This document shows, piece by piece, positions 1 through 8,481 of a stretch of 64,000 nucleotides of DNA. Positions within the stretch are counted from its first letter, which is position 1; every line of letters starts with the position of its first letter. The position numbers were made by a program, and so were the translations under genes. Source of the DNA: Candidatus Venteria ishoeyi (GTDB taxonomy: Bacteria; Pseudomonadota; Gammaproteobacteria; Beggiatoales; Beggiatoaceae); NCBI RefSeq assembly GCF_030378065.1, contig NZ_JAUCGJ010000001.1, forward strand, positions 1-64,000, given 5' to 3'. Under the pieces are notes generated by a model. It had not been told where the DNA came from. It was given only the letters and a program-made list of their open reading frames with translations, and did not search any database.

Positions 1-39
1 GTACAGCGAACACTAAGTTCACATAATAACTTTGAGCGT

Positions 40-72
40 AGGACTGGCAGTCCTTTAAGGACTGCCAGTCCT
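40..72. terminator. Perfect inverted repeat downstream of leuA
   Basis: A 14-bp perfect inverted repeat (40-53 and 59-72, loop TTTAA) lies about 75 bp past the leuA stop. The flanking ATAATAACTT and AAGTTATTAT are also complementary, so the stem can extend beyond the core. It is likely a transcription terminator for leuA on the minus strand, possibly bidirectional. It resembles the other GACCTG/CAGGTC-type hairpins of the window. Confidence 0.55.
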
Positions 73-145
73 GAAGTTATTATTTATTTTTACCAGTTAC
101 TGTACTAGATATAGTCGATCTTACCCAACTATAAACTTGCAGCGA

Positions 146-1699
146 TCAAACATTATGCACTTGTGGATGGGTGCGAATCGCAGCATTCATCATCCGGTTC
201 AGAGCATTAATATAGGCCTTAACCGAAGCGATGACAATGTCGGTATCCGCACCTTGACCCGTGATGATATTCCCTGCTTTTTCCAGACGTACACTGACTT
301 CTCCCTGAGAATCCGTGCCATCAGTGACATTGTTAACAGAATATAATTGCAAGTGGCAGTTACTGCTCACAATCTGTTCAATGGCATTGTAGGCTGCATC
401 CACCGGTCCGCTACCTTCAGCTTGTGCATTTTTTTCTTCACCATTAACATTTAACACCACTTTGGCTGAGGGCATTTCCCCAGTTTCAGAAATCACCCGT
501 GAGGTGATTAATTCAATGGGTCCTTCATAATTGGTCAATGCGGTTTCACTGATCAAAGTCTGCAAATCATCATCATAGATTTCATGTTTTTTATCAGCCA
601 ATTCTTTAAATCGCGCGAAAGCTTTATTGAGTTCCGCATCGGACTCAAAATGATAATCCAACTCAGCAAGGCGCTGGGAAAATGCATTACGCCCGGAGTG
701 CTTACCCAACACCATGCGATTGGCATTCCAGCCGACATCTTCTGCGCGCATGATTTCATAAGTTTCACGGTGTTTAATGACGCCATCCTGATGGATGCCT
801 GATTCATGGGCAAAGGCATTGGCACCGACAATGGCTTTATTGGGCTGCACCGGGAAACCCGTGATACTGGAAACCAAACGTGAGCAGTTCAAGATTTGGG
901 TAGTATCCAAATGATTAACCTGACAGTCAAACAAATCCTGTCGGGTACGCACCGCCATGACAATTTCTTCCAAAGCCGCGTTACCCGCACGCTCCCCCAA
1001 ACCGTTGATAGTGCATTCCACCTGTCTGGCACCGTTGCTCACTGCCGCTAAGGAGTTGGCAACAGCCAGGCCTAAATCATTATGACAATGCACTGAAAAA
1101 ATGGCTTTGTCAGAATTGGGGATGCGCTCTATCAAGGAATGAATTAAGCTGCCAAAACGATCCGGGAGGTTGTAACCCACGGTATCCGGCACGTTAATGG
1201 TGCCAGCCCCAGCATCAATTGCCGCTTCAATCACCCGGCACAAGAAATCTAATTCTGAACGTCCGGCATCTTCTGGAGAAAACTCAACATCATCGGTATA
1301 ACGGCGGGCACGGGTTATGGCGTGTACTGCATGTTCTACCACCTGATCCGAACTCATGCGTAATTTTTTCTCCATGTGGATCGGAGAAGTCGCAATAAAG
1401 GTGTGAATCCGTGCGCTGTTAGCCGCTTTCAGGGCTTCACCGGCAGCGTCTATATCACGGTCTAAAGCCCGCGCCAAACCGCATACAGTGCTGTCTTTAA
1501 CTTGTGCTGCCACCGCCGCCACGGATTCAAAATCACCGGGACTGGCGGCAGGAAAACCCGCTTCAATCACATTGACCCGCAATTTTTCAAGGGCTTTGGC
1601 AATCCGGACTTTTTCTTCTTTATTCATGGACGCGCCAGGGCTTTGCTCGCCATCGCGCAAGGTGGTATCAAAAATGATCAGGGAATCTTTCTGGCTCAT
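146..1699 (-). CDS. leuA: 2-isopropylmalate synthase
   Basis: Condenses acetyl-CoA with 2-ketoisovalerate, the first committed step of leucine synthesis, in the cytoplasm. The 517-residue product has the HMGL-like TIM barrel with [15 protein letters not shown] near the N-terminus and the metal-binding [12 protein letters not shown] motif. The C-terminal part matches the leucine-sensing dimerisation (LeuA_dimer) domain, so feedback inhibition is expected. Length matches the long LeuA type. The ATG at 1699 was chosen because AGGAG lies 9 nt upstream; an in-frame TTG six codons earlier has no such site. No other leu or ilv gene is adjacent. Confidence 0.95.
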   Translation of the reverse strand: MSQKDSLIIFDTTLRDGEQSPGASMNKEEKVRIAKALEKLRVNVIEAGFPAASPGDFESVAAVAAQVKDSTVCGLARALDRDIDAAGEALKAANSARIHTFIATSPIHMEKKLRMSSDQVVEHAVHAITRARRYTDDVEFSPEDAGRSELDFLCRVIEAAIDAGAGTINVPDTVGYNLPDRFGSLIHSLIERIPNSDKAIFSVHCHNDLGLAVANSLAAVSNGARQVECTINGLGERAGNAALEEIVMAVRTRQDLFDCQVNHLDTTQILNCSRLVSSITGFPVQPNKAIVGANAFAHESGIHQDGVIKHRETYEIMRAEDVGWNANRMVLGKHSGRNAFSQRLAELDYHFESDAELNKAFARFKELADKKHEIYDDDLQTLISETALTNYEGPIELITSRVISETGEMPSAKVVLNVNGEEKNAQAEGSGPVDAAYNAIEQIVSSNCHLQLYSVNNVTDGTDSQGEVSVRLEKAGNIITGQGADTDIVIASVKAYINALNRMMNAAIRTHPQVHNV

Positions 1700-2124
1700 G
1701 AGAACATGCTCCTGCAAAAGTAGGTTTTTTTAAATAATTTGGGATGTGCGTAAGCCCCGCCGGGATAGCTGTTTATATGCCCATCAGGGCAGCAGCGGAT
1801 AAAGCAGCAGGAATGCCAGATGCAGACACACGCTTCCCATGCGCTGAGGATGCGCAAAGAAAAAGCCGGAAAACGTGTCATTTGAATTCATTGTGGTCAC
1901 TTTATTTCAGAAAATTCATACTTGTTTTTTATGATAAGGTTAATTTTTTCATTTGCCAACCCTTAATTTGCCACCCCTTAATTTTTTCCTTATCGCCTGG
2001 ATATTTCATGAAACAACCTCAATAAATTACAACGTATTGATATAATAAGGTTTTCAAATCATCTTTTAAAAAGCAAATTAGCAACAAATATTGTAAAATA
2101 AAAGCCTAAGCTGTGAAATGCTAA
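1700..2124. other. AT-rich intergenic region upstream of leuA
   Basis: No convincing gene is seen between the leuA start and the family A-like element at 2125. The stretch from about 1900 to 2120 is very AT-rich and probably holds the leuA promoter (minus strand). No leucine-codon-rich leader peptide with an attenuator could be recognised. Confidence 0.4.
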
Positions 2125-2231
2125 GAGGCTATCCGAGAACTCGGTTTTTTAGAAAATCAATTTTTTAACACATTGATAAATAATGGTTAAATTTAGCAAA
2201 ATAATTGATTTTGCCATTCTCGGACAGGCTC
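2125..2231. mobile_element. Family A-type palindromic element, divergent 107-bp copy
   Basis: The left end GAGGCTATCCGAGAAC (2125-2140) and the right end ATTCTCGGACAGGCTC (2216-2231) are near-perfect inverted repeats. They match the ends of the 159-bp elements at 5188 and 8189. The interior is unrelated to those two copies but is itself inverted-repeat-like (AAAATCAATTTTTT against AAAATAATTGATTTT). CTAA precedes the left end; no clear matching duplication follows the right end. Probably an old miniature inverted-repeat element; it carries no ORF. Confidence 0.6.
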
Positions 2232-2285
2232 GTGTTGGAGATGTTATCCATAAAACCATACGAAATATCAAGGAGCACATAAAAA

Positions 2286-4358
2286 ATGAAAAAAATCACA
2301 TTATTATTTTTAAGTTTTTATTTATTTCCTGTTTGGCTGAACGCTGCGCCAGCAACAAATACTGCCTATTTAATTCAACCAGCCAGTTTACGTACCCAAT
2401 TACCGGCAGATAGCATCGCCTATTTACGCATTCCCGCGCCTTTAGGTTTAATGTCCATGCCCAAAGGCAATGCGCTGGATAAGGCATTAGCCAGCGCAGC
2501 GCACCAACAACAACTGAAACAATTGGTTGAGAGCCTGGATAAGCAAACGCTGCTGCAAAGTGAGCCATTATTACGTTTGTTATTGACCCAGCTACGCTCA
2601 CCATTGGAAATGGTGGTATTGTTACCCCCGGCAGCACCACCAACCATGGCAAATATCCTGGCACGGATGCAAGTTAAGATCAGTTCAGTGGAAGAAGCTA
2701 ATCAGTTATTACAAGCCATTGTTGACCAGGAACCCGCTTTGCAATTAGCAGAAGCTTTTGATAAGCAAGGCCGTGCTTTACTGAAAACAGATAGTTTGCC
2801 GATATTATTACGCTACCAACCAAAACAACAATACTTATATGTATTATCTGGTGTCGCGGCAACCCCCACAGCTTTTGATGAAATATTGGCAACACTCAAA
2901 CCCATCACTGAACACCCCATGTATGCGTTAGAACAAGCAATTGACAGCAGTTATCAGGGCTTGTTTGTCTGGGTGGATATGCAACGGGTGTTGCCGATGG
3001 TTTCCGCATCCATGCCACCACAGGAACAGGCGCAATTACAACAAATGGGTTTATTAGAAACCAAAGCCATTGCGCTGGGTTATGGTTTCAGCAATCACAA
3101 AGGCCGCTTAAAACTATTAGTGGATGCGCCTAAAGCAGGCTTGCGTACACTGGTTCCCAAAATTAAAAATGAATTTGCCTTATACAGCGCAGGTAAACCC
3201 GGAGTGGTGGCAAGTCTGAATTTACCGCTGGCGCAATTGCAACAAAGTTTTGAACGCTTTGGCAAAGAAAACATGGCGCAATCTGGTGACTGGCAAGACT
3301 ATTTAGAATTCAAACAAGATTACCAGAAAAATATGGGTATTTCCCTGGAAGAAACTTTACAAGCCTTTGGTTCAGAAATGATTTTCTTTACTGATGAGGC
3401 TGGAGAGTTTATTGCCATTAAATTGGCCGATACCAAAAAATGGCAACAGTTGCTGGATATATTTGTCAAAAAAGGCAATGCCATATATCAAACACACCGT
3501 GCTCATGGTCAAACCTGGCACCATTTGCAAATACCCTCATTCTTTGAAATGATTGATGAACCACTGGATTCAGATATTAGCTGGCTGGCTGACATCAAAG
3601 GCCATAGTTACTGGGTGGAAGAAAATGGCTATTTGATTTTTGCCCAGGTACCGCAGGCTTTATATGATCGTCAGGCCAGCAGTGATCACGTATTACTCAA
3701 AGATTGGCTGGAACAGGAACAAAGACAAGAAATTGATCACAGTCTATTACTGCTGTCCACGCAGTTTGATAAAACACCACGTTATCTCTATTACTTTTAT
3801 TTGCAATTTTTGAATGTTATCGGTGATTTAACACACAGCCCGGTTGATTTGTTTACCTTGCCTTCAGCGCGGGAAGCCGGTCTGCCACAAGCAGGTAGCT
3901 ACGGCCTGCAATTCTCAATGAGTGATAATTTAATTGGTGCGGAACTGGTATTTGAAAATAATCCGCTGGAAATTATATTAGGTATGTATCAGGGCAATAC
4001 CATTGCTTTGGTTGGGGTGATGGCAGCAGTTGCCATACCGGCTTACAGTGACTATCTCAATCGTAGTAAAGTTGCTGAAGGCTTAGGCTTATTATATCGC
4101 TTAAAAACACCGGCAGAAGAATTTATGTTGGCAAAAAAATCCAATAAACTGCCCAGTGTAGAAGAAATCGGTGCTAAAACTTCCGGGAAATACGTCAGCC
4201 AGATTTATTTATTGGAAAATGGCAGTGGTTATGCTGCTGAGTTTTATGACAGTGCATTATCTGGACGTGTCATACTCAGCTATGATCCTGAGCAACAAAC
4301 CTGGGACTGTTTTGGTGACGATATGAAGCCTTCATTCCTGCCAAAATCCTGTAAATGA
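2286..4358 (+). CDS. Exported DUF3352-like protein with C-terminal pilin-like segment
   Basis: A 690-residue protein of unknown function. It starts with a Sec-type signal peptide (about residues 1-20, ending in LNAA). The following region (LPADSIAYLRIPAPLG) resembles the DUF3352 family, whose function is unknown. Near residue 570 it carries a hydrophobic stretch, VGVMAAVAIPAYSDYLNRS, closely resembling the N-terminal helix of type IV pilins (consensus ILAAIAIPAYQDY). A pilin-like C-terminal domain follows, with cysteines near the end (DCFGDD...KSCK). The prepilin peptidase site (G before FTLIE) is missing, so it is not a normal pilin. A short Cys-rich ORF overlaps its stop by 4 nt. Confidence 0.75.
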   Translation: MKKITLLFLSFYLFPVWLNAAPATNTAYLIQPASLRTQLPADSIAYLRIPAPLGLMSMPKGNALDKALASAAHQQQLKQLVESLDKQTLLQSEPLLRLLLTQLRSPLEMVVLLPPAAPPTMANILARMQVKISSVEEANQLLQAIVDQEPALQLAEAFDKQGRALLKTDSLPILLRYQPKQQYLYVLSGVAATPTAFDEILATLKPITEHPMYALEQAIDSSYQGLFVWVDMQRVLPMVSASMPPQEQAQLQQMGLLETKAIALGYGFSNHKGRLKLLVDAPKAGLRTLVPKIKNEFALYSAGKPGVVASLNLPLAQLQQSFERFGKENMAQSGDWQDYLEFKQDYQKNMGISLEETLQAFGSEMIFFTDEAGEFIAIKLADTKKWQQLLDIFVKKGNAIYQTHRAHGQTWHHLQIPSFFEMIDEPLDSDISWLADIKGHSYWVEENGYLIFAQVPQALYDRQASSDHVLLKDWLEQEQRQEIDHSLLLLSTQFDKTPRYLYYFYLQFLNVIGDLTHSPVDLFTLPSAREAGLPQAGSYGLQFSMSDNLIGAELVFENNPLEIILGMYQGNTIALVGVMAAVAIPAYSDYLNRSKVAEGLGLLYRLKTPAEEFMLAKKSNKLPSVEEIGAKTSGKYVSQIYLLENGSGYAAEFYDSALSGRVILSYDPEQQTWDCFGDDMKPSFLPKSCK

Positions 4359-4540
4359 GCAAGCAATTACAAGCACCTTCGCCACGCCCTGGAGAATGCG
4401 CGGCGGGGTGTGAAGTCCCTTGTAAGTCATGGCAACACTGCGCGACTCGCAAACATCCAAAAGTTAAGGGTAATCCCTGTACTTGCGGTATGCGGCAAAC
4501 TGATTGTATTTGTGGTAAACCCAAAAATGTTGCCACGTAA
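4355..4540 (+). CDS. Small cysteine-rich protein (putative)
   Basis: A 61-residue ORF whose ATG overlaps the upstream stop (ATGA), which suggests translational coupling. It contains eight cysteines in CxxxCxxxC and PCTCG/CICG patterns, so metal binding is possible, but no family was recognised. No separate ribosome-binding site stands out. An alternative ORF in another frame (about 4410-4676) overlaps it and looks less protein-like. Reality of the gene is uncertain. Confidence 0.4.
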   Translation: MSKQLQAPSPRPGECAAGCEVPCKSWQHCATRKHPKVKGNPCTCGMRQTDCICGKPKNVAT

Positions 4541-4658
4541 ATTCAGCATAAGCTTTATTCAGCACTTGCTGTATCGCCACCCTCAAGCCCTACGCACCCG
4601 CTATTCCCTGGGTGATTGCATGGTGTTAGATACCATTGAAAAAGGCTTGACGGCGTTA

Positions 4659-4709
4659 GGAGTGAGAATTTTATAACTTCAGAAACTGGGCTTATTTCAT
4701 TCTCACTCC
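4659..4709. mobile_element. Family B palindromic element, internally deleted copy
   Basis: Starts GGAGTGAGAATTTTATAAC and ends TTATTTCATTCTCACTCC, with the 3-bp direct repeat TTA on both sides (4656-4658 and 4710-4712). The ends match the 158-bp copies at 31423 and 34733, but almost the whole core is missing (51 bp remain). Confidence 0.7.
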
Positions 4710-4776
4710 TTAATGACAGGGGTTGTCAAATAAAGCAAACATAAGTACATCATCAATAATCTATGGAGTAAAGATC

Positions 4777-5175
4777 ATGTCATCAAAATCACAAGGCGGT
4801 GCCGGACGCTTTTTACTGGGTTTAGTGATGTTAATCATGGGCAGCTATTTGTTTCTTAACTCGATTCAGGTCATTAACCAGATGTCCTGGGGCATGAGTC
4901 TGTACTCTATGGGAAATTTTAAGGTCACGCCCGGACTAACCCTGGTGCCTTTTTTATTTGGTATTGGAATGATGTTTTATAACCCAAATAATGACTTAGG
5001 CTGGATTCTGGTCATTGCCACCATTATTATGATTTCTATTGGTGTAATCAGTAATTTGCAATTCAGAATGCACCGCATGAGTCTGTTTGAATTATTAATG
5101 ATCCTGGGTTTGGCGGTTGGCGGACTGGGTTTGCTGCTCAGCGGTATACGCGGTATGTCGCGTTCAGAGGAATAA
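4777..5175 (+). CDS. Small integral membrane protein of unknown function
   Basis: A 132-residue hydrophobic protein with about four predicted membrane segments (roughly residues 8-28, 48-65, 70-92 and 102-122) and a short charged tail. No known family was recognised. The ATG at 4777 is preceded by GGAG at 8 nt; an upstream in-frame ATG at 4723 lies in the edge of the family B element region and is less likely. It stands alone between two mobile elements. Confidence 0.65.
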   Translation: MSSKSQGGAGRFLLGLVMLIMGSYLFLNSIQVINQMSWGMSLYSMGNFKVTPGLTLVPFLFGIGMMFYNPNNDLGWILVIATIIMISIGVISNLQFRMHRMSLFELLMILGLAVGGLGLLLSGIRGMSRSEE

Positions 5176-5187
5176 AAATAAACCTAG

Positions 5188-5346
5188 GAGGCTGTCCGAG
5201 AACAGAGGCCGTAGCGAGGGAAGGCTGGTTTGAGGCAGATTTTTTCATTATTTGAGGCGAATATTGGGTATATTTAACGAAAATAAGGGAGAAATCTGAC
5301 CAAATCCAGCTTTTCCGCAGTAGGTCTTGTGTTTTCGGACAGCCTC
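5188..5346. mobile_element. Family A palindromic element, 159-bp copy 1
   Basis: Bounded by CTAG on both sides (5184-5187 and 5347-5350). Terminal inverted repeats are GAGGCTGTCCGAGAAC and GTTTTCGGACAGCCTC. Inner arms AGCTGG/GGCTGG...GGCAGATTT and AAATCTG...CCAGCT are also inverted, so the whole element can fold into one long hairpin. It has no ORF. It is the same length as the copy at 8189 and differs at about four positions by eye. A non-autonomous MITE mobilised by an IS5-like transposase is inferred from the 4-bp CTAG duplication. Confidence 0.8.
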
Positions 5347-5349
5347 CTA

Positions 5350-5372
5350 GAGACGTAGCAGTGCTACGTCTC
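5350..5372. terminator. Hairpin AGACGTAGCA-G-TGCTACGTCT
   Basis: A nearly loopless palindrome with 10-bp arms, directly after family A copy 1 and 9 bp beyond the epmB stop (minus strand). The same hairpin follows family A copy 2 at 8355. It may terminate epmB transcription or be a repeat in its own right. Confidence 0.5.
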
Positions 5373-5380
5373 TACACCTG

Positions 5381-6400
5381 TTAATACACGGGTGTTTTAT
5401 AAGCTTTCCCCGCTTCTTCCCGTACTAAACGCGGCACCAGATAACCTGGCAGGGCTTCACGCATGGCTTTCATTAAGCTTAATGCCCGGGATTCGGCGAC
5501 TTCAAAATGTGCTGCACCCTGCACCCTGTCTAATAAATGCAAATAATAGGGTAATACCTGTAACTCGCCTAAACGTGTATGCAGCGCAATTTGTGTTTCC
5601 GCTTGATCATTGACACCTTTTAATAAGACGGTTTGATTGAGCAAAGTACAATCTGCCTGACGCAGTTGCTGTAGTGCATTGGCACTGGTTTCATCCAGTT
5701 CATTGGCATGATTGCTGTGAATCACCATAAAAACCTGTAACCGACTCTCTTGTAAGCTGGATAACAAAGCATCGGTAATACGTGATGCCAATACCACGGG
5801 CAGGCGGGTGTGAATACGTAGGCGTTGAACATGTTTGATGGCAGATAAGGCTTGAATCCAGGCAGTTAAATGGGGGTCACTGAGCAATAAGGGATCGCCG
5901 CCGCTTAAAATCACTTCATGAATCTGTTTCTGAGCGCGGATTTGCGTTAGTTGCTGCTGCATTTCTGCATGACCGGTTTCCCCATAAGGATAACAGCGCC
6001 GAAAACAATAACGACAATGTAGTGCGCAAGCTCCTGTTACCAGCACCAGCATCCGGTGTTGATATTTCTGTAATAAAGCCGGACTTTGCCGTGCATTTAA
6101 GTCTCCCACGGGATCGGTATTAAAACCTGCTGCCCGGTTATTCTCCTCATCCAGCGGTAACACCTGGCGTAATAAGGGATCTGTGGGATCAGACTGGCGC
6201 ATTTTTGCAACATATTCCAGAGGAACTTTTAAGCTGAATGTATTTGCAATATCAATCGGTAATTGCGTAGCACTTAAGCCTAAATGTTCAAGTAAGGTTT
6301 CCGGATTGCGGATAGCTTGCTGCAAACTACGTTGCCAACTGGCTGAAGCGTTGTTGTGAGAAAGCCCTGAAGACGCTTGGGAAGGCAATAAAATATCCAT
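5381..6400 (-). CDS. epmB: EF-P beta-lysylation protein (lysine 2,3-aminomutase family)
   Basis: A radical-SAM, PLP-dependent enzyme that converts (S)-alpha-lysine to (R)-beta-lysine for modification of elongation factor P. The 339-residue length fits EpmB. It has the radical-SAM cluster motif CALHCRYC at C125, C129 and C132, followed by LSGGDPLL. It is divergently paired with efp, the gene for its substrate pathway, across a 77-bp intergenic region that must hold both promoters. EpmA, the ligase, is not in the window. Confidence 0.93.
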   Translation of the reverse strand: MDILLPSQASSGLSHNNASASWQRSLQQAIRNPETLLEHLGLSATQLPIDIANTFSLKVPLEYVAKMRQSDPTDPLLRQVLPLDEENNRAAGFNTDPVGDLNARQSPALLQKYQHRMLVLVTGACALHCRYCFRRCYPYGETGHAEMQQQLTQIRAQKQIHEVILSGGDPLLLSDPHLTAWIQALSAIKHVQRLRIHTRLPVVLASRITDALLSSLQESRLQVFMVIHSNHANELDETSANALQQLRQADCTLLNQTVLLKGVNDQAETQIALHTRLGELQVLPYYLHLLDRVQGAAHFEVAESRALSLMKAMREALPGYLVPRLVREEAGKAYKTPVY

Positions 6401-6477
6401 TTAAAAATTTTCCTGATTCAAACTGAGATTCTTTAGAGGTATCATAGGGGGTTTTATTTTTAACTCCAGGAATCAAT

Positions 6478-7050
6478 ATGGCAACTTATAGTACCAATGA
6501 ATTTAAATCCGGTCTGAAACTCATGATCGATAATGACCCGCAAACCATTGTTGAAAATGAGTTTGTCAAACCCGGTAAAGGACAGGCATTTAACCGGGTT
6601 AAGCTGCGCAATCTCAAAACCGGGCGCGTGGTAGAGCGCACCTTTAAATCCGGGGAAAGCGTGGAAGGCGCAGATGTCATGGATACTGAAATGCAGTATC
6701 TGTACGAAGATGGCGAATTTTGGTATTTCATGGTGCCCGACACCTTTGAACAGTATTCCGCTGACGCCACAGCAATGGGAGACTCTGCTAAATGGCTCAA
6801 AGGTCAGGAAGAATGTCTGGTTACGCTGTGGAATAACGTACCCTTATCCATTACCCCCCCTAATTTTGTGGTGTTAAAAGTGACCCAGACTGATCCCGGT
6901 CTGCGTGGTGATACCGCCAGTGGCGGCACCAAGCCTGCGACTATGGAAACCGGGGCGGTGATTAAAGTGCCTTTATTTTTAGATGAGGGTGAACTGATTA
7001 AGATTGATACCCGTACCGGAGCCTATGTTTCTCGCGCCAAAGAAGAATAG
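6478..7050 (+). CDS. efp: Translation elongation factor P
   Basis: Binds the ribosome between the P and E sites and relieves stalling at proline stretches. The 190-residue protein has the three-domain EF-P layout, with the modifiable lysine at K34 in the KPGKGQA loop. A lysine there, with epmB next door, predicts beta-lysylation. An AGGA ribosome-binding site lies before the ATG. Confidence 0.97.
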   Translation: MATYSTNEFKSGLKLMIDNDPQTIVENEFVKPGKGQAFNRVKLRNLKTGRVVERTFKSGESVEGADVMDTEMQYLYEDGEFWYFMVPDTFEQYSADATAMGDSAKWLKGQEECLVTLWNNVPLSITPPNFVVLKVTQTDPGLRGDTASGGTKPATMETGAVIKVPLFLDEGELIKIDTRTGAYVSRAKEE

Positions 7051-7077
7051 GTAAAAGATGCAATCTATCCCTACTCG

Positions 7078-7092
7078 CCCTATAATATAGGG
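7078..7092 (+). promoter_or_regulatory. Palindrome overlapping a -10-like box upstream of rpiA
   Basis: CCCTATAATATAGGG is a perfect 15-bp palindrome containing TATAAT, 59 bp before rpiA and 28 bp after efp. It could be the rpiA promoter with an overlapping operator, or a small efp stem-loop. No good -35 hexamer was identified. Confidence 0.35.
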
Positions 7093-7150
7093 ATTTAAAA
7101 ATTTGTATTAAAATTCAGCGCTTAATTAAGCTGATAAACAGGAAATTGAC

Positions 7151-7807
7151 ATGACACCTGATGACAAGAAAAAACAGGTCGCTTTAGCCGCCCTGGAAAC
7201 GGTTGAAATGGATACCATTATCGGTATTGGCACAGGCAGCACCGCAAATCATTTTATTGATGCTTTAGCGGGTATTAAACACAAAATTGAAGGCACGGTA
7301 GCCAGTTCCGAAGCCAGCGCAGAACGCCTGCGCTCACACGGCATTCCGGTACTGGAACTGAATAACGTCAATGAAATCTCGGTTTATGTTGATGGTGCTG
7401 ATGAATCCAATAAGCATATGCACCTGATCAAAGGTGGTGGCGGCGCTTTAACCCGTGAAAAAATTGTTGCCGCTGCCAGTAAGCGTTTTGTCTGCATTGC
7501 CGATGACAGTAAATTAGTTGATGTTTTAGGCAAGTTCCCATTGCCAGTTGAAGTGATTCCTATGGCGCGTAGCTATGTGGCACGGGAATTGGTTAAACTT
7601 GGCGGCAAACCCATCTGGCGTGACAATTTTGTAACGGACAATGGTAATGTTATTTTAGATGTACATAATCTGGAAATCACCGACCCCATTGCTTTGGAAA
7701 ATGAATTAAACGCTATTACCGGTGTGGTGACTAACGGTTTATTTGCACGTCGTGGTGCTGATATTTTGATGTTAGGCAGTGATAACGGTGTGAAGGTGAT
7801 CGAATAA
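7151..7807 (+). CDS. rpiA: Ribose-5-phosphate isomerase A
   Basis: Interconverts ribose 5-phosphate and ribulose 5-phosphate in the pentose phosphate pathway. The 218-residue length is typical. Family motifs are visible: [11 protein letters not shown], the YVDGADE acid cluster and [24 protein letters not shown] segment precedes the ATG. The next gene starts 1 nt after the stop. Confidence 0.96.
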   Translation: MTPDDKKKQVALAALETVEMDTIIGIGTGSTANHFIDALAGIKHKIEGTVASSEASAERLRSHGIPVLELNNVNEISVYVDGADESNKHMHLIKGGGGALTREKIVAAASKRFVCIADDSKLVDVLGKFPLPVEVIPMARSYVARELVKLGGKPIWRDNFVTDNGNVILDVHNLEITDPIALENELNAITGVVTNGLFARRGADILMLGSDNGVKVIE

Positions 7808-7808
7808 A

Positions 7809-8117
7809 ATGTCAGAAGCCTGTGGTAATGAGCCATTCGCCCTGCAAGTGCTGGGTGACAGTATGGAACCTGAATTTAAGGATGGTCATATTATTGTGAT
7901 TGATCCGGAAGCAGTGGTAAAAAATGGCGCTTATGTGTTTGCAGTTCATGATAAAGAATATATTTTTCGGCAATTACAGATTGAAGGCGAAAATTATTAT
8001 TTGAAGCCGCTAAATGATAAATATCCCACATTGGAAATTTCAGGCCTGGATCAGGTGCAGGGCGTGATTATCCAGGGCGGCGGCGTGCGACGGCGGGATC
8101 GTAAAAAATATGAATAA
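7809..8117 (+). CDS. S24 (LexA/UmuD) peptidase-like protein without DNA-binding domain
   Basis: A 102-residue protein matching only the peptidase fold of LexA-type proteins: GDSMEPEF with the nucleophile position S18, then DGHIIV and GVIIQGGGVRRR. The helix-turn-helix half is absent. Aligned by eye to LexA, the general-base lysine position (EVTVKRL in LexA) reads EYIFRQL here, so R54 replaces it and self-cleavage may be lost. It starts 1 nt after rpiA, so the two are probably co-transcribed. Biological role unknown. Confidence 0.75.
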   Translation: MSEACGNEPFALQVLGDSMEPEFKDGHIIVIDPEAVVKNGAYVFAVHDKEYIFRQLQIEGENYYLKPLNDKYPTLEISGLDQVQGVIIQGGGVRRRDRKKYE

Positions 8118-8188
8118 GCTGTAATTGTCAAAACAAGCTTGCTGATGTACTACCCTATTATTTTGCCTTTACAGGGCTTATGCGCTAG

Positions 8189-8347
8189 GAGGCTGTCCGA
8201 GAACAGAGGCCGTAGCGAGGGAAAGCTGGTTTGAGGCAGATTTTTTCATTATTTGAGGCGAATATTGGGTATATTTAACGAAAATAAGGGAGAAATCTGA
8301 CCAAATCCAGCTTTTCCGCAGTAGGTCTTGTGTTCTCGGACGGTCTC
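8189..8347. mobile_element. Family A palindromic element, 159-bp copy 2
   Basis: CTAG flanks both ends (8185-8188 and 8348-8351). The sequence is almost identical to copy 1, with differences at one base in the left arm and about three near the right end (TTCTCGGACGGTCTC). Same orientation as copy 1. The near identity suggests recent mobility. It lies after the rpiA-S24 operon. Confidence 0.8.
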
Positions 8348-8354
8348 CTAGTAA

Positions 8355-8375
8355 AGACGTAGCAGTGCTACGTCT
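8355..8375. repeat. Second copy of the AGACGTAGCA/TGCTACGTCT hairpin
   Basis: Identical in its 21-bp core to the hairpin at 5351-5371 and again placed just outside the right end of a family A element (3 nt beyond CTAG here). The shared context suggests the two repeats were copied together or that the hairpin is a preferred target. The rest of the gap up to 8481 holds no gene. Confidence 0.55.
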
Positions 8376-8481
8376 CTATGATTGGCGGTCACATAGCGAA
8401 TAAAAGCGATCCCCCCTTACTTTGCTTTTTATCCTTAGCAAACAAATAATACGGGCACACTTCCGTAAACCGTAAACCATT

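Noticed and set aside
1700-2124. leuA attenuator with leader peptide
   Set aside because: No short ORF rich in leucine codons followed by a terminator was recognised on the minus strand.
4410-4676. Alternative 88-codon ORF overlapping the Cys-rich peptide
   Set aside because: No ribosome-binding site, no domain-like pattern, and its end runs into a family B element; the coupled Cys-rich frame is a better candidate.
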